A stretch of 64,000 nt of DNA, taken from the NCBI RefSeq assembly GCF_003369795.1, contig NZ_CP026730.1:7059001-7123000 (forward strand), written 5' to 3'. Both the position numbers and the translations under genes were made by a program. The stretch comes from Streptomyces sp. CB09001 (GTDB taxonomy: Bacteria; Actinomycetota; Actinomycetes; Streptomycetales; Streptomycetaceae). The notes beneath the pieces were generated by a model, which saw only the letters and a program-made list of their open reading frames with translations, searched no databases and had not been told where the DNA came from. Shown here in pieces: positions 8,024 to 15,797 of the stretch (the stretch's first letter is position 1; each line of letters opens with the position of its first letter).

Positions 8024-9540
8024 ACCGGCTCCTCGGTCGGATCGGTCGGATCGGTCGGATCGGTCGGGTCGGTCGGATCGGTGGGTTCGGCGGGTCCGGT
8101 CGGGTCGGGTTCCGCGGCGGTGAGCGGCAGAAGGACCTGGAAACGGGTGTCGCCCGGCACGGACTCGACCTGGAGGCTGCCGTGGTGCTTGTCGACCACG
8201 ATCCGCCAGGAGATGTCCAGCCCGAGCCCGGTGCCCTCGCCCACCGGCTTGGTGGTGAAGAACGGGTCGAAGATGCGCTCCCGGATCTCCGGGGCGATCC
8301 CGGTGCCGGTGTCGCGGAACTCCACCAGCAGCCGGTCGTGGTGGAGCGCGGTGCGCACGGTCAGCGTCCCCTCGCCGCCCGCGTCGTTCACCGCGGCGAC
8401 GGCGTTGTCGATCAGGTTGGTCCACACCTGGTTCAGCTCCGCCGGATACGCCGGGACCCGCGGCACCGTGCGTTCGTACTCCTTGACGACCCCGATCCGC
8501 GGGCCGATCTTCCCGGAGAGCATCAGCAGCGTGCTGTCGAGGAGCTCGTGGACGTCCACCGTCCGGTAGGGCGCCCGGTCCAGCTGCGCGTACTGCTTGG
8601 CCGCGTCCACCAGGTGGGAGATGCGGGCGGTGGAGTCCGCGATCTCGTTCATCAGCAGCTCGGTCTCGACCGTGTAGTTGAGCCAGCCGACCGCTCCCGG
8701 CAGGATCTCCTCGTCCACGGCCGCCGCGACCTGCTCCAGCCACTCGGTGTCCAGACCGGCCTGCACGAAGGTCGGCGCGAGCTGCCAGCCGTGCTCGATG
8801 CCGTGGTCCTCCAGCCAGTCGCCGAGTTCGTCCTCCCGGTCCGCGGCCTCCAGCGGGCTGAGCGAGGGCGCCTTGGCCACCCGTTCCGCCGTCCGCTCCT
8901 GGACCTCGATGAGCCCCGCGAGCGCCTCGCGGGAGAACGGCCCCTCGGCGATCACGGCCAGCTTGTGCCGCATCTTCGCCACCCGCTCCCGCAGCGTCGA
9001 GGTGGCCCGTACCGCGGCCGCCGCCGGGTTGTTCAGCTCGTGCGTCAGACCGGCGGACAGCGAGCCCAGCGCCAGCAGCCGTTCGCGCTGGCCGATGGTG
9101 CGCTGGGTGTTCTTGGAGCCGAAGAACAGCCCCTCCAGCAGATGCACCGCCATCGGGAACCACTCCCGCATGACGGCCGCGAACGTGTCCGCCGGCAACA
9201 CGAAGAACCGAGTCGGTTCGGTGACCCGCATGGAGTTGTTGTAGACCTGCGGCACCCGGTCGCCGACGTACGCCTGCATCGCGCCCGCGTACACCCCGCG
9301 CTGCGAGGTGCGGTTGGTCTCCACGTCGTCCCCGCCGACCCGGCGGGTCAGCACGACCGTCCCCTCCAGCAGCACGTAGAAGCAGGTGGCGTCCTCGCCC
9401 TCCGCGTACACGGGGCCCGGGTCGAACAGCTCCACCCGGCCCTCGGCGCACAGCCGGCCCAACTGCTCGGGCGTCAGCTTCTCGAACAGGAACAGCTTCC
9501 CGATCTCCTCGGGGCTGCACGGCATCGGCCGCCCGCTCAC
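8020..9540 (-). CDS. cNMP-binding-domain histidine kinase (redox operon)
   Basis: The 506-residue protein starts with a CRP-like cyclic-nucleotide-binding domain (about 15-150; YAEGEDATCFYVLLEGTVVL) and continues with a histidine kinase: phospho-acceptor helix with GLTHELNNPAAAA, N-box NLIDNAVAAVND, and G-boxes DTGTGI and GTGLGLDI. There are no membrane helices, so it is a cytosolic sensor. The C-terminus is a (Thr-Asp-Pro)n tail. I chose the GTG at 9540 because it overlaps the stop of the reductase fusion (GTGA) and has GGAG 5 bases upstream; an ATG at 9525 is possible. Its partner receiver is probably the one fused to the upstream flavoprotein. Confidence 0.88.
   Translation of the reverse strand: MSGRPMPCSPEEIGKLFLFEKLTPEQLGRLCAEGRVELFDPGPVYAEGEDATCFYVLLEGTVVLTRRVGGDDVETNRTSQRGVYAGAMQAYVGDRVPQVYNNSMRVTEPTRFFVLPADTFAAVMREWFPMAVHLLEGLFFGSKNTQRTIGQRERLLALGSLSAGLTHELNNPAAAAVRATSTLRERVAKMRHKLAVIAEGPFSREALAGLIEVQERTAERVAKAPSLSPLEAADREDELGDWLEDHGIEHGWQLAPTFVQAGLDTEWLEQVAAAVDEEILPGAVGWLNYTVETELLMNEIADSTARISHLVDAAKQYAQLDRAPYRTVDVHELLDSTLLMLSGKIGPRIGVVKEYERTVPRVPAYPAELNQVWTNLIDNAVAAVNDAGGEGTLTVRTALHHDRLLVEFRDTGTGIAPEIRERIFDPFFTTKPVGEGTGLGLDISWRIVVDKHHGSLQVESVPGDTRFQVLLPLTAAEPDPTGPAEPTDPTDPTDPTDPTDPTEEPV
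8033..8083. repeat. 9-bp tandem repeat coding for a Thr-Asp-Pro tail
   Basis: About five near-identical copies of TCGGTCGGA stand in tandem at the 3' end of the kinase gene. On the coding strand they give repeated Asp-Pro-Thr triplets. The unit is a multiple of three, so copy-number change would lengthen or shorten the tail without breaking the frame. Confidence 0.8.
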
Positions 9541-11213
9541 GACTGCTCCAGATACCGGTGGACGAGCATCACTGCCATGGCTCCCTCTCCGACGGCGGAC
9601 GCGACCCGCTTGGCGGACTCCGCACGGGCGTCGCCCGCCACGAAGACGCCCGGGACGCTGGTCTCCAGGTGGTACGGCGGCCGGTCCAGCTCCCAGTCGG
9701 CCGGCGGCCGCCCGTCGGGCGTCAGATCGGGCCCGGCGAGGATGAAGCCCCGCTCGTCCCGCAGCACCGTGCCGTCCAGCCAGCCGGTCAGCGGGGCCGC
9801 GCCGATGAACACGAACAGCCACTGCGCGTCGACGAGTTCGGTGGCGCCGCTCTCCGCGTCGCGCAGCGTCAGCCGCTCCAGGTGGCCGTCGCCGTGCGCG
9901 CTCTCGACGACGGTGGAGCAGCGCACCCGGATGTTGGGCGTCTCCTCGATCTGCTGGATCAGGTAGTACGACATCGACGCCTCCAGGGAGCCGCCGCGCA
10001 CCAGCAGCGTCACCGACTTGGCGCCCCGGGCCAGGTACATCGCCGCCTGCCCGGCCGAGTTGGCACCGCCGACGATGTACACGTCGTGGCCCTGGCAGGA
10101 GGCCGCCTCGGTCAGCGCAGAGCCGTAGAACACGCCGCAGCCGGCCAGGTCCTCGGTGCCCGGAGCGGTCAGCTGCCGGTAGGACACGCCGGTCGCCAGG
10201 ATGACGCTGTGCGCGGCGATCGCCGAGCCGTCCGAGAACCGGACGACGCGCGCCGCGCCGTTCGCCTCCAGGCCGGTGACCTCGCGCGCGGTGAGGATCT
10301 CGGCGCCGAACTTCGCCGCCTGCCGCCGGGCCCGCTCGGTCAGCTGCCCGCCGGACACGCCGTCGGGGAAGCCGAGGTAGTTCTCGATGCGGGAGCTCTG
10401 CCCGGCCTGCCCGCCGGTCGCCGACCGCTCCACCAGTACCGTCCGCAGCCCCTCCGAGGCCCCGTACACGGCCGCGCCGAGCCCGGCCGGGCCGCCGCCG
10501 ATCACCACCAGGTCGTAGAAGTCCGAGGCCGGCGTGGTGGCAAGACCCACCCGCGCGGCCAGCTCGGGCGCCTCCGGCTCCACCAGCGGCGTCCCGTCCG
10601 GTGTGATCACCACCGGCAGCCGGTGCCCGTCCTGCCCGGCCGCCGACAGCAGCCGCCGCCCCTCCGGCTCGTCCGAGGAGTACCAGCGGTAGGGCACCTG
10701 GTTGCGGGCGAGGAACTCCCGGACCTCCGAGGACCGTGCCGACCAGCGGTGCCCGACGACCTTGGTGCTGGGCACCGGCCGGTGGTCGCCGGTGCGCCAG
10801 GCCTGGAGCAGGTCGTCCAGGACCGGGTACAGCTTCTCCTCGGGCGGGTCCCAGGGCTTGAGCAGGTAGTGGTCCAGATCGACGACGTTGATCGCGTCGA
10901 TCGCCGCGTTGGTGTCCGCGTACGCCGTCAGCAGCACCCGCCGGGCGCCCGGGTACACGTCGAGGGCCTGTTCCAGGAACTCGATGCCGTTCATCTGCGG
11001 CATCCGGTAGTCGGCCAGGATCACGGCCACCAGGTCGCCGCGCAGTTTCAGTTCACGCAGTGCGCCGAGCGCCGACTCGCCGGACTCCGCGCGCACGATC
11101 CGGTACGTCGCGCCGTAGCGCCGCCGCAGGTCGCGGGCGACGGCGCGGGACACCCCCGGATCGTCGTCCACGGTCATGATGACGGTCCGTGTCTCCCCGT
11201 CGGCCTGTGCCAT
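9537..11213 (-). CDS. Response regulator fused to thioredoxin-reductase-like flavoprotein
   Basis: The protein has 558 residues. An N-terminal receiver domain (VDDDPGVS, phospho-acceptor in ILADYRMPQMNG, LLTAYAD, LLKPWD) is followed by a thioredoxin-like linker without a CxxC (about 160-235). Then comes an FAD/NAD(P)H domain with VVIGGGPAGLGAAVYG, the pyridine-nucleotide site GGANSAGQAAMYLARG and FVAGDARAESAKRV. The usual redox-active CxxC of thioredoxin reductase is missing; the region reads GCGVFYGSA. It therefore probably does not reduce thioredoxin directly and may act as a redox-coupled signalling output. GGGGGA precedes the ATG at 11213. It is the first gene of the operon with the cNMP-kinase and the UBP finger. 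Confidence 0.9.
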   Translation of the reverse strand: MAQADGETRTVIMTVDDDPGVSRAVARDLRRRYGATYRIVRAESGESALGALRELKLRGDLVAVILADYRMPQMNGIEFLEQALDVYPGARRVLLTAYADTNAAIDAINVVDLDHYLLKPWDPPEEKLYPVLDDLLQAWRTGDHRPVPSTKVVGHRWSARSSEVREFLARNQVPYRWYSSDEPEGRRLLSAAGQDGHRLPVVITPDGTPLVEPEAPELAARVGLATTPASDFYDLVVIGGGPAGLGAAVYGASEGLRTVLVERSATGGQAGQSSRIENYLGFPDGVSGGQLTERARRQAAKFGAEILTAREVTGLEANGAARVVRFSDGSAIAAHSVILATGVSYRQLTAPGTEDLAGCGVFYGSALTEAASCQGHDVYIVGGANSAGQAAMYLARGAKSVTLLVRGGSLEASMSYYLIQQIEETPNIRVRCSTVVESAHGDGHLERLTLRDAESGATELVDAQWLFVFIGAAPLTGWLDGTVLRDERGFILAGPDLTPDGRPPADWELDRPPYHLETSVPGVFVAGDARAESAKRVASAVGEGAMAVMLVHRYLEQS

Positions 11214-11423
11214 ACATCCCCCACGTCGAGCGGCCGGATTCACGGCACGGCGTCCCCGTCACCGCACCGGCCTGCGGCCATCGTATGTTCGATCGCGGGT
11301 CCTCGCTCGGGCGGCGGGGGCGGGCCGCCGGCGTCCGTCCGCTCCCCCCGCGCGGCCGTCCGGACGGCTTGGGGAAGACTGGGCTCCGAGAACGACGTTC
11401 CCGCGACCCAGGGAGGGACCCGC

Positions 11424-12296
11424 ATGACGCGCCCGATCACGGCAGGCTCGGACGGTTCGGAGGAGAGCCTGGCCGCACTGGCCTGGGCGGCGAGGGAGGC
11501 GGTCCGTCGCGGCGCGCCATTGCACGTCGTGCACGCCTGGCGGTTCCAGGGGGAGGGCGTGGCCGGTGCGGTGGACCGGGAGACGCAGGAGGGGTGGGCG
11601 CGGGACGCCCTCGCCCGGGCGGTCGGCACCGTCACCGAGCGCGATCCCGGTCTCACGGTGACCACCGACGTCCGCGAGGGCGACGCCGTGGCGGTCCTGC
11701 TCGCCGCCGCGGCCGACGCCGAGACGCTGGTCCTCGGCTCGCGCGGCCACGGCGCGGTCGTCGGCTTCCTGCTCGGCTCGGTCGGCCAGCAGGTGATCGC
11801 CGAGGCGACCCGGCCCGTCGTCCTCGTCCGGGCCGGTGACCGGGCCGCCGCCGAGGCCGGGGGCCGCGAGGTCGTCGTGGGCCAGCAGGGCGAGCCGGAG
11901 GACAGCGCCGACGTCATCGGGTTCGCGTTCGCGGCGGCCGCCGCGCGAGGCGCCACCGTGCGCGCCGTGCGGGCCTGGGCCCTGCCGACGGTCTTCACCT
12001 ACAGCCCCGGCTCGATGGCCCTCGCGGACGAGGCCGGCGGCCTGGAGCAGTACGAGCGCAAGGCGCTCGGCGAGGCGCTCGCACCATGGCGCGAGCGCTT
12101 CCCCGACGTGCCGGTGGTCGAGCACGTGGAGATGGGCAGCGCGGGCCAGGTGCTGCTGTCGGTGTCCGCGAACGCCCAGTTGATGGTCGTCGGGCGCCGC
12201 GCCCGCCGTACGGCCGTCGGCGCCCGGATCGGCTCGGTGGCGCACGGCGTGCTGCACCACGCCGAGTGCCCGGTGGCGGTGGTCCCGCACAGCTGA
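11424..12296 (+). CDS. Universal stress protein, two USP domains
   Basis: The 290-residue product has tandem USP domains. The first has a full ATP-binding signature (GSRGHGAVVGFLLGSVGQ). The second has a diverged version ending GSVAHGVLHHAECPVAVV. It starts MTRPITAGSDGSEES with GGGAGGGA upstream. It is divergent from the redox operon, with 210 bases between them, and the two may share regulation by oxygen or redox state. In actinobacteria such proteins are typical dormancy or hypoxia-induced cytosolic proteins. Confidence 0.93.
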   Translation: MTRPITAGSDGSEESLAALAWAAREAVRRGAPLHVVHAWRFQGEGVAGAVDRETQEGWARDALARAVGTVTERDPGLTVTTDVREGDAVAVLLAAAADAETLVLGSRGHGAVVGFLLGSVGQQVIAEATRPVVLVRAGDRAAAEAGGREVVVGQQGEPEDSADVIGFAFAAAAARGATVRAVRAWALPTVFTYSPGSMALADEAGGLEQYERKALGEALAPWRERFPDVPVVEHVEMGSAGQVLLSVSANAQLMVVGRRARRTAVGARIGSVAHGVLHHAECPVAVVPHS

Positions 12297-12316
12297 GCGG
12301 ACGCCGCGCCGCTCAG
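12293..12316. terminator. Bidirectional stem-loop between convergent genes
   Basis: CTGAGCGG and CCGCTCAG form an 8-bp perfect stem with an 8-base loop. The TGA of the stress-protein gene (12294-12296) and the TGA of the opposite DUF4032 gene (12313-12315) lie inside opposite arms and pair with each other. It could end transcription in both directions. Confidence 0.55.
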
Positions 12317-13545
12317 TCCGCCGTGGGCTGCAGGGTCTCCCGGGCCCGGGGCAGGATGTTGAGGATGTAGTCCTCGACGGCCGTCTCCAGGCCGATGTCG
12401 TGCTGGGCCCGCTCGGAGAGGTACCAGCGGTGCTCCAGCAGCTCGTGGTAGATCTCCGCCGGGTCCATCGCGCCGCGCACTTCCACCGGCACGGCGCGCA
12501 CGGTGGGCCGGAAGACCTCGCGCACCCAGCGGTGGGCGAGGACCTCCGGGCGGGCGCCGAGGGGGTCGCCCGGGGCGTAGTCGTCCTGGGTGGCCATCCA
12601 GCTCTCCAGGTCGTTGAGCAGCCGCCTGGCCTGGTTCTCCTCGGCGTCCAGGCCGGTCAGGCGCAACAGCTGGCGCTGGTGGTGACCGGCGTCGACGACC
12701 TTGGGCACGAAGGTGACCGTGTCGCCGTTGGAGGCGTGCTCGATCTGCATCTCGGCCACGTCGAAACCGAGCGCGTTCAGGCGCCGGATCCGGCGCTCGA
12801 TGTAGTGGTACTTGCCCGCCGGATACACGGAGGTGCGGGTCAGCTCCTGCCACAGGCTCCGGTAGCGGGCGCAGATCTCGGTGCCGAACTCGACCGGGTC
12901 GACGGAGGGGTGCAGCGCCCCCGAGGCCTCCAGGTCGAGCAGCTCGCCGCTGATGTTCACCCGGGCGAGGTCGAGGTCGTAGTCGCGCTGCCCGTCGCTG
13001 AGCCGCGGGTGCAGGTCGCCGGTCTCGGCGTCGACGAGGTAGGCGGCGTAGGCGCCCGCGTCGCGCCGGAAGAGCGTGTTGGACAGCGAGCAGTCCCCCC
13101 ACGCGAAGCCGGCCAGGTGCAGTCGGACCAGCAGCACCGCGAGGGCGTCCATCAGGCGGTGCATGGTGGCCGGGCGCAGCGTCGTCTCGAACATCGACCG
13201 GTACGGCAGCGAGCCGCCCAGGTGCCGGGTGACCAGCACCGGCTCCAGGGCCTCGCCGGCGGCGTCGGAGCGGCCGGTGACCACGGCCAGCGCGTCCACC
13301 GCCGGGATGGCGAGCCGGTCCAGGTCGCGCAGCAGCTGGTACTCGCGCAGTGCGGGCCGCTCGGCCAGCTCCTTGACGGCGATCACCTCGTCCCCGGCGC
13401 GCGCGTAGCGGACCACGTGCCGGGAGATGCCCCGCGGCAGCGGCACGAGATACTCCTCGGGCCACTGCTCCAGCGGCAGCTGCCAGGGCAGTTCGAGCAG
13501 GAGCGCGGGATGCTCCGGATTGGTGGCACTGATCTGCAAGGCCAT
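12313..13545 (-). CDS. DUF4032 protein, LPS-kinase-like fold
   Basis: The 410-residue protein matches the actinobacterial DUF4032 family. The N-terminal half has kinase-like elements: VIAVKELAERPALREYQLL (Lys and Glu), a catalytic-loop-like WGDCSLSNTLF and YLVDAETG in the DFG position, as in Kdo/WaaP-type small kinases. The C-terminal half (SWMATQDDYAPGDP onward, ending VEDYILNILP) is the family-specific part. No membrane segment or signal peptide is seen. The substrate is unknown. It probably shares a promoter region with nothing upstream; the hydrolase gene ahead of it ends 9 bases before its start, so co-transcription is likely. Confidence 0.85.
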   Translation of the reverse strand: MALQISATNPEHPALLLELPWQLPLEQWPEEYLVPLPRGISRHVVRYARAGDEVIAVKELAERPALREYQLLRDLDRLAIPAVDALAVVTGRSDAAGEALEPVLVTRHLGGSLPYRSMFETTLRPATMHRLMDALAVLLVRLHLAGFAWGDCSLSNTLFRRDAGAYAAYLVDAETGDLHPRLSDGQRDYDLDLARVNISGELLDLEASGALHPSVDPVEFGTEICARYRSLWQELTRTSVYPAGKYHYIERRIRRLNALGFDVAEMQIEHASNGDTVTFVPKVVDAGHHQRQLLRLTGLDAEENQARRLLNDLESWMATQDDYAPGDPLGARPEVLAHRWVREVFRPTVRAVPVEVRGAMDPAEIYHELLEHRWYLSERAQHDIGLETAVEDYILNILPRARETLQPTAD

Positions 13546-13554
13546 GCCCCGACT

Positions 13555-14301
13555 CTAGAACGCCCGTTCCCGGGCCCGTGCCGCGGCGTCCTTCACCGGC
13601 CCGCGGTGGACCGGACCGTGGCCAGGCAGCAGCACGTCGCCCTCCAGACCGGCGATGACGTCGAGCGAGGCGACCGCGCGCGTCCGGTCGTGGTGGAACA
13701 GGTCGGGCAGCAGCTGCGGTCCCTCGACCCGCGAGATGGCGTGGCCGCTCACCAGCGCGTCGCCGGAGATCACCACCCCGGCGTCGGGAAGGTGGTAGAC
13801 GCAGTGGCCGTCGGTGTGCCCGGGGGTGTGCACCGGCACGGGCCGGCCGGGCAGGTCGAGGGCGCCGTCCACCGGGAAGGCCGCGGGCGCGGTCACCGGG
13901 TGCTGCTCGGTGCCGCCGGTGCGCAGCACGTGCACCGTCCACGGCAGCACGCCGGGGCGCCAGGCGTTGCGCAGCACGGTGCCGACCGACACCTGCTGGA
14001 GGAAGTCGCGCCGGGCGTGCGGCACCTCGGCCTCGTGCAGCAGGACCGGGGTGCCGTGGGCGGCGCGCAGGTACTCGGCCGAGCCCAGGTGGTCGTTGTG
14101 GGCGTGGGTGATCAGCACGGCCGCCACCGCCTCGGGCGAACTCCCGACGGCGGCGAGGGAGTCGAGCAGCGCCCGGCGGTCGCCGGGGTATCCGGTGTCG
14201 ACGAGGGTCACCGCGTCGCCGTCGGTGAGGACGACCCAGTTGGTGTTGCCGCCGTGCACCAGGTAGGTGCCGTCGGCCACTTGCCGTACGTCCGCGCTCA
14301 T
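13555..14301 (-). CDS. Metallo-beta-lactamase-fold hydrolase
   Basis: This 248-residue protein has the MBL-fold metal ligands THAHNDH, with later HTPGHTDGH, SGDAL and a final LLPGHGPV. These bind two metal ions, usually zinc, for hydrolysis. The size and the HxHxDH motif fit the glyoxalase II/RNase Z-like small hydrolases; the substrate cannot be read from the sequence. The ATG at 14301 gives a family-like start (VRQVADGTYLVHGGNTNWV). No export signal is seen. It is upstream of, and nearly abuts, the DUF4032 gene. Confidence 0.88.
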   Translation of the reverse strand: MSADVRQVADGTYLVHGGNTNWVVLTDGDAVTLVDTGYPGDRRALLDSLAAVGSSPEAVAAVLITHAHNDHLGSAEYLRAAHGTPVLLHEAEVPHARRDFLQQVSVGTVLRNAWRPGVLPWTVHVLRTGGTEQHPVTAPAAFPVDGALDLPGRPVPVHTPGHTDGHCVYHLPDAGVVISGDALVSGHAISRVEGPQLLPDLFHHDRTRAVASLDVIAGLEGDVLLPGHGPVHRGPVKDAAARARERAF

Positions 14302-14378
14302 GGTCTCCCGTGTTCCGGATCGGTGGTCCCCGCGCGGGACAGCCAACCAGAAACGGGGAGCGGGCGGTCGCCCGGCCC

Positions 14379-15011
14379 TCAGCGCACGCCGCGCGGGCGG
14401 AACTGGACGCTGATGCGGGGCCCGGCGGCGCGGGTGCTCTTGGGGACGCAGTGTTCCCAGGTGCGCTGGCAGGAGCCGCCCATCACGATCAGGTCGCCGT
14501 GGCCCAGCGGGCGGCGCACGGTCTGCCCGCCCCCGCCCGCCGGGCGCAGCAGCAGGTCCCGGGGCGCGCCCACCGAGAGGATGGCGACCATGGTGTCCTG
14601 GCGCGCGCCGCGTCCGATCCGGTCACCGTGCCAGGCGACGCTGTCCCGGCCGTCGCGGTAGTGGCACAGGCCCGCGCTTGTGAACGGCTCGCCCAGCTCC
14701 TCGGCGTAGTGGGCCGACAGGGCGTCGCGCGCCTCGGTCAGCAGCGGGTGCGGGAGGGCGTCGCCCGCGCCGTAGAACGCCAGCAGCCGGGGTACGTCGA
14801 CGACGCGTTCGTACATCTCACGCCGTTCCGCACGCCAGGGGACCTCGGCGGCCAGCCGCTCGAACAGCGCGTCGGCGCCGCTCAGCCACCCGGGGAGCAG
14901 GTCGATCCAGGCTCCCAGGCCGAGGTGGGTGCGGCGCAGACCGTCGAGCGGGCCCAGCCGGACCTCGTCGGTCTGGTCGAAGAGCGAGGCCTGGAGGTGG
15001 TGCGTGGTCAT
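14379..15011 (-). CDS. alkB: AlkB-type 2-oxoglutarate/Fe(II) DNA-repair dioxygenase
   Basis: The 210-residue protein fits the AlkB family, which oxidatively demethylates alkylated bases in DNA. The iron ligands HxD are seen in AWHGDRIG and the distal His in WEHCVPK. The 2-oxoglutarate-binding arginines follow in RISVQFRPRG. A substrate-side motif FTSAGLCHYRDGRDSVAWH precedes. A LexA-like box lies 21 bases upstream of the ATG, which fits damage induction. It is divergent from the tetR gene. It could also act on RNA or be a close AlkB paralogue. Confidence 0.9.
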   Translation of the reverse strand: MTTHHLQASLFDQTDEVRLGPLDGLRRTHLGLGAWIDLLPGWLSGADALFERLAAEVPWRAERREMYERVVDVPRLLAFYGAGDALPHPLLTEARDALSAHYAEELGEPFTSAGLCHYRDGRDSVAWHGDRIGRGARQDTMVAILSVGAPRDLLLRPAGGGGQTVRRPLGHGDLIVMGGSCQRTWEHCVPKSTRAAGPRISVQFRPRGVR

Positions 15012-15031
15012 GGGACCAGGGTACTCCTCAT

Positions 15032-15047
15032 TCGAAAATGTGTTCTA
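15032..15047. promoter_or_regulatory. LexA (SOS) box-like site upstream of alkB
   Basis: TCGAAAATGTGTTCTA matches the actinobacterial LexA consensus TCGAAC-N4-GTTCGA at 10 of 12 specified bases. It lies 21 bases before the alkB start codon, where a repressor would block the promoter. Confidence 0.5.
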
Positions 15048-15081
15048 TAGGTGGTGTCGCCCCTACTGTGGCCGCTCTTTC

Positions 15082-15114
15082 GATACGGCGGTGTATCCGA
15101 TACATTCGCGTATC
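15082..15114. promoter_or_regulatory. Two tandem 16-bp inverted repeats, probable TetR operators
   Basis: GATAC-N6-GTATC occurs twice (15082-15097 and 15099-15114) with a single base between. Centres are 17 bases apart, so two dimers could bind nearly on neighbouring turns. The pair lies 22 bases upstream of the tetR start and is the obvious autoregulatory operator. Confidence 0.7.
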
Positions 15115-15135
15115 AAACCGAGCGGAGGGTCGGGC

Positions 15136-15759
15136 ATGGCGGCGAAGGCGACCACCGGGCGGGTGACCAGGCGCCGCGTGCGCACCCGGGCGAACCTCCT
15201 GGACGCCGCGTTCGCGGTGTTCGCCGCCAAGGGCTTCGGACGGGTGTCGATCGAGGAGGTCTGCGAGGCGGCCGGGTACAGCCGGGGCGCCTTCTACTCC
15301 AACTTCGACAGTCTCGACGAGCTGTTCTTCGTCCTCTACGAGCAGCGGGCCGACCTGATCGCCGAGCAGGTGGCCACCGCCCTCGCCGCCGACGGACCCG
15401 GCCTGGACGTGTCCGCCGCCGTGGAGCGCGTCACCGAGGTGCTGCTCCTGGACCGGGACTGGCTCCTGGTGAAGACGGACTTCCTGGTGCACGCCGCCCG
15501 CGACCCCGAGGTCGCCCGGACCCTGCTGGAGCACCGGGCCCGCCTCAGGCGGGCGATCGCCGACCGGCTCGCCCGGGCCCGCGGACACACCGCCCTGCCC
15601 GCAGTGCCCGGCGACGCCGAGGAGGCCGCGCACGCCGTGATCGCGGCCTACGACGGGGTCACCACCCAACTGCTCCTGGACCGGGACGTCGCGGGCGCCC
15701 GGGTCTGGCTGGGGCAGCTGCTCACCGCGCTGCTCACCGACGGCAGCGCGCGTCACTGA
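15136..15759 (+). CDS. TetR-family transcriptional regulator
   Basis: The 207-residue protein has a TetR N-terminal helix-turn-helix (about 15-62; TRANLLDAAFAVFAAKGFG, then VSIEEVCEAAGYSRGAFYSNF). The C-terminal ligand domain is helical and not diagnostic. The ATG at 15136 is preceded by GGAGGG. Two identical-half inverted repeats lie just upstream. The KstD-like flavoprotein gene follows 38 bases downstream on the same strand, so it is probably both co-transcribed and regulated by this repressor. Confidence 0.93.
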   Translation: MAAKATTGRVTRRRVRTRANLLDAAFAVFAAKGFGRVSIEEVCEAAGYSRGAFYSNFDSLDELFFVLYEQRADLIAEQVATALAADGPGLDVSAAVERVTEVLLLDRDWLLVKTDFLVHAARDPEVARTLLEHRARLRRAIADRLARARGHTALPAVPGDAEEAAHAVIAAYDGVTTQLLLDRDVAGARVWLGQLLTALLTDGSARH

Positions 15760-15797
15760 CCACAGGGTCACCGACACAACAGGAAGGGACGGTCGCC

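Noticed and set aside
11370..11410. DosR/DevR-type box upstream of the universal stress protein gene
   Set aside because: The stretch TTGGGGAAGACTGGGCTCC has GGG-N-CC character but does not match the palindromic consensus well enough.
9558..11423. 5' extension of the universal stress protein frame over the reductase gene
   Set aside because: The stress protein has a good start with a ribosome site at 11424; the extension is an antisense shadow.
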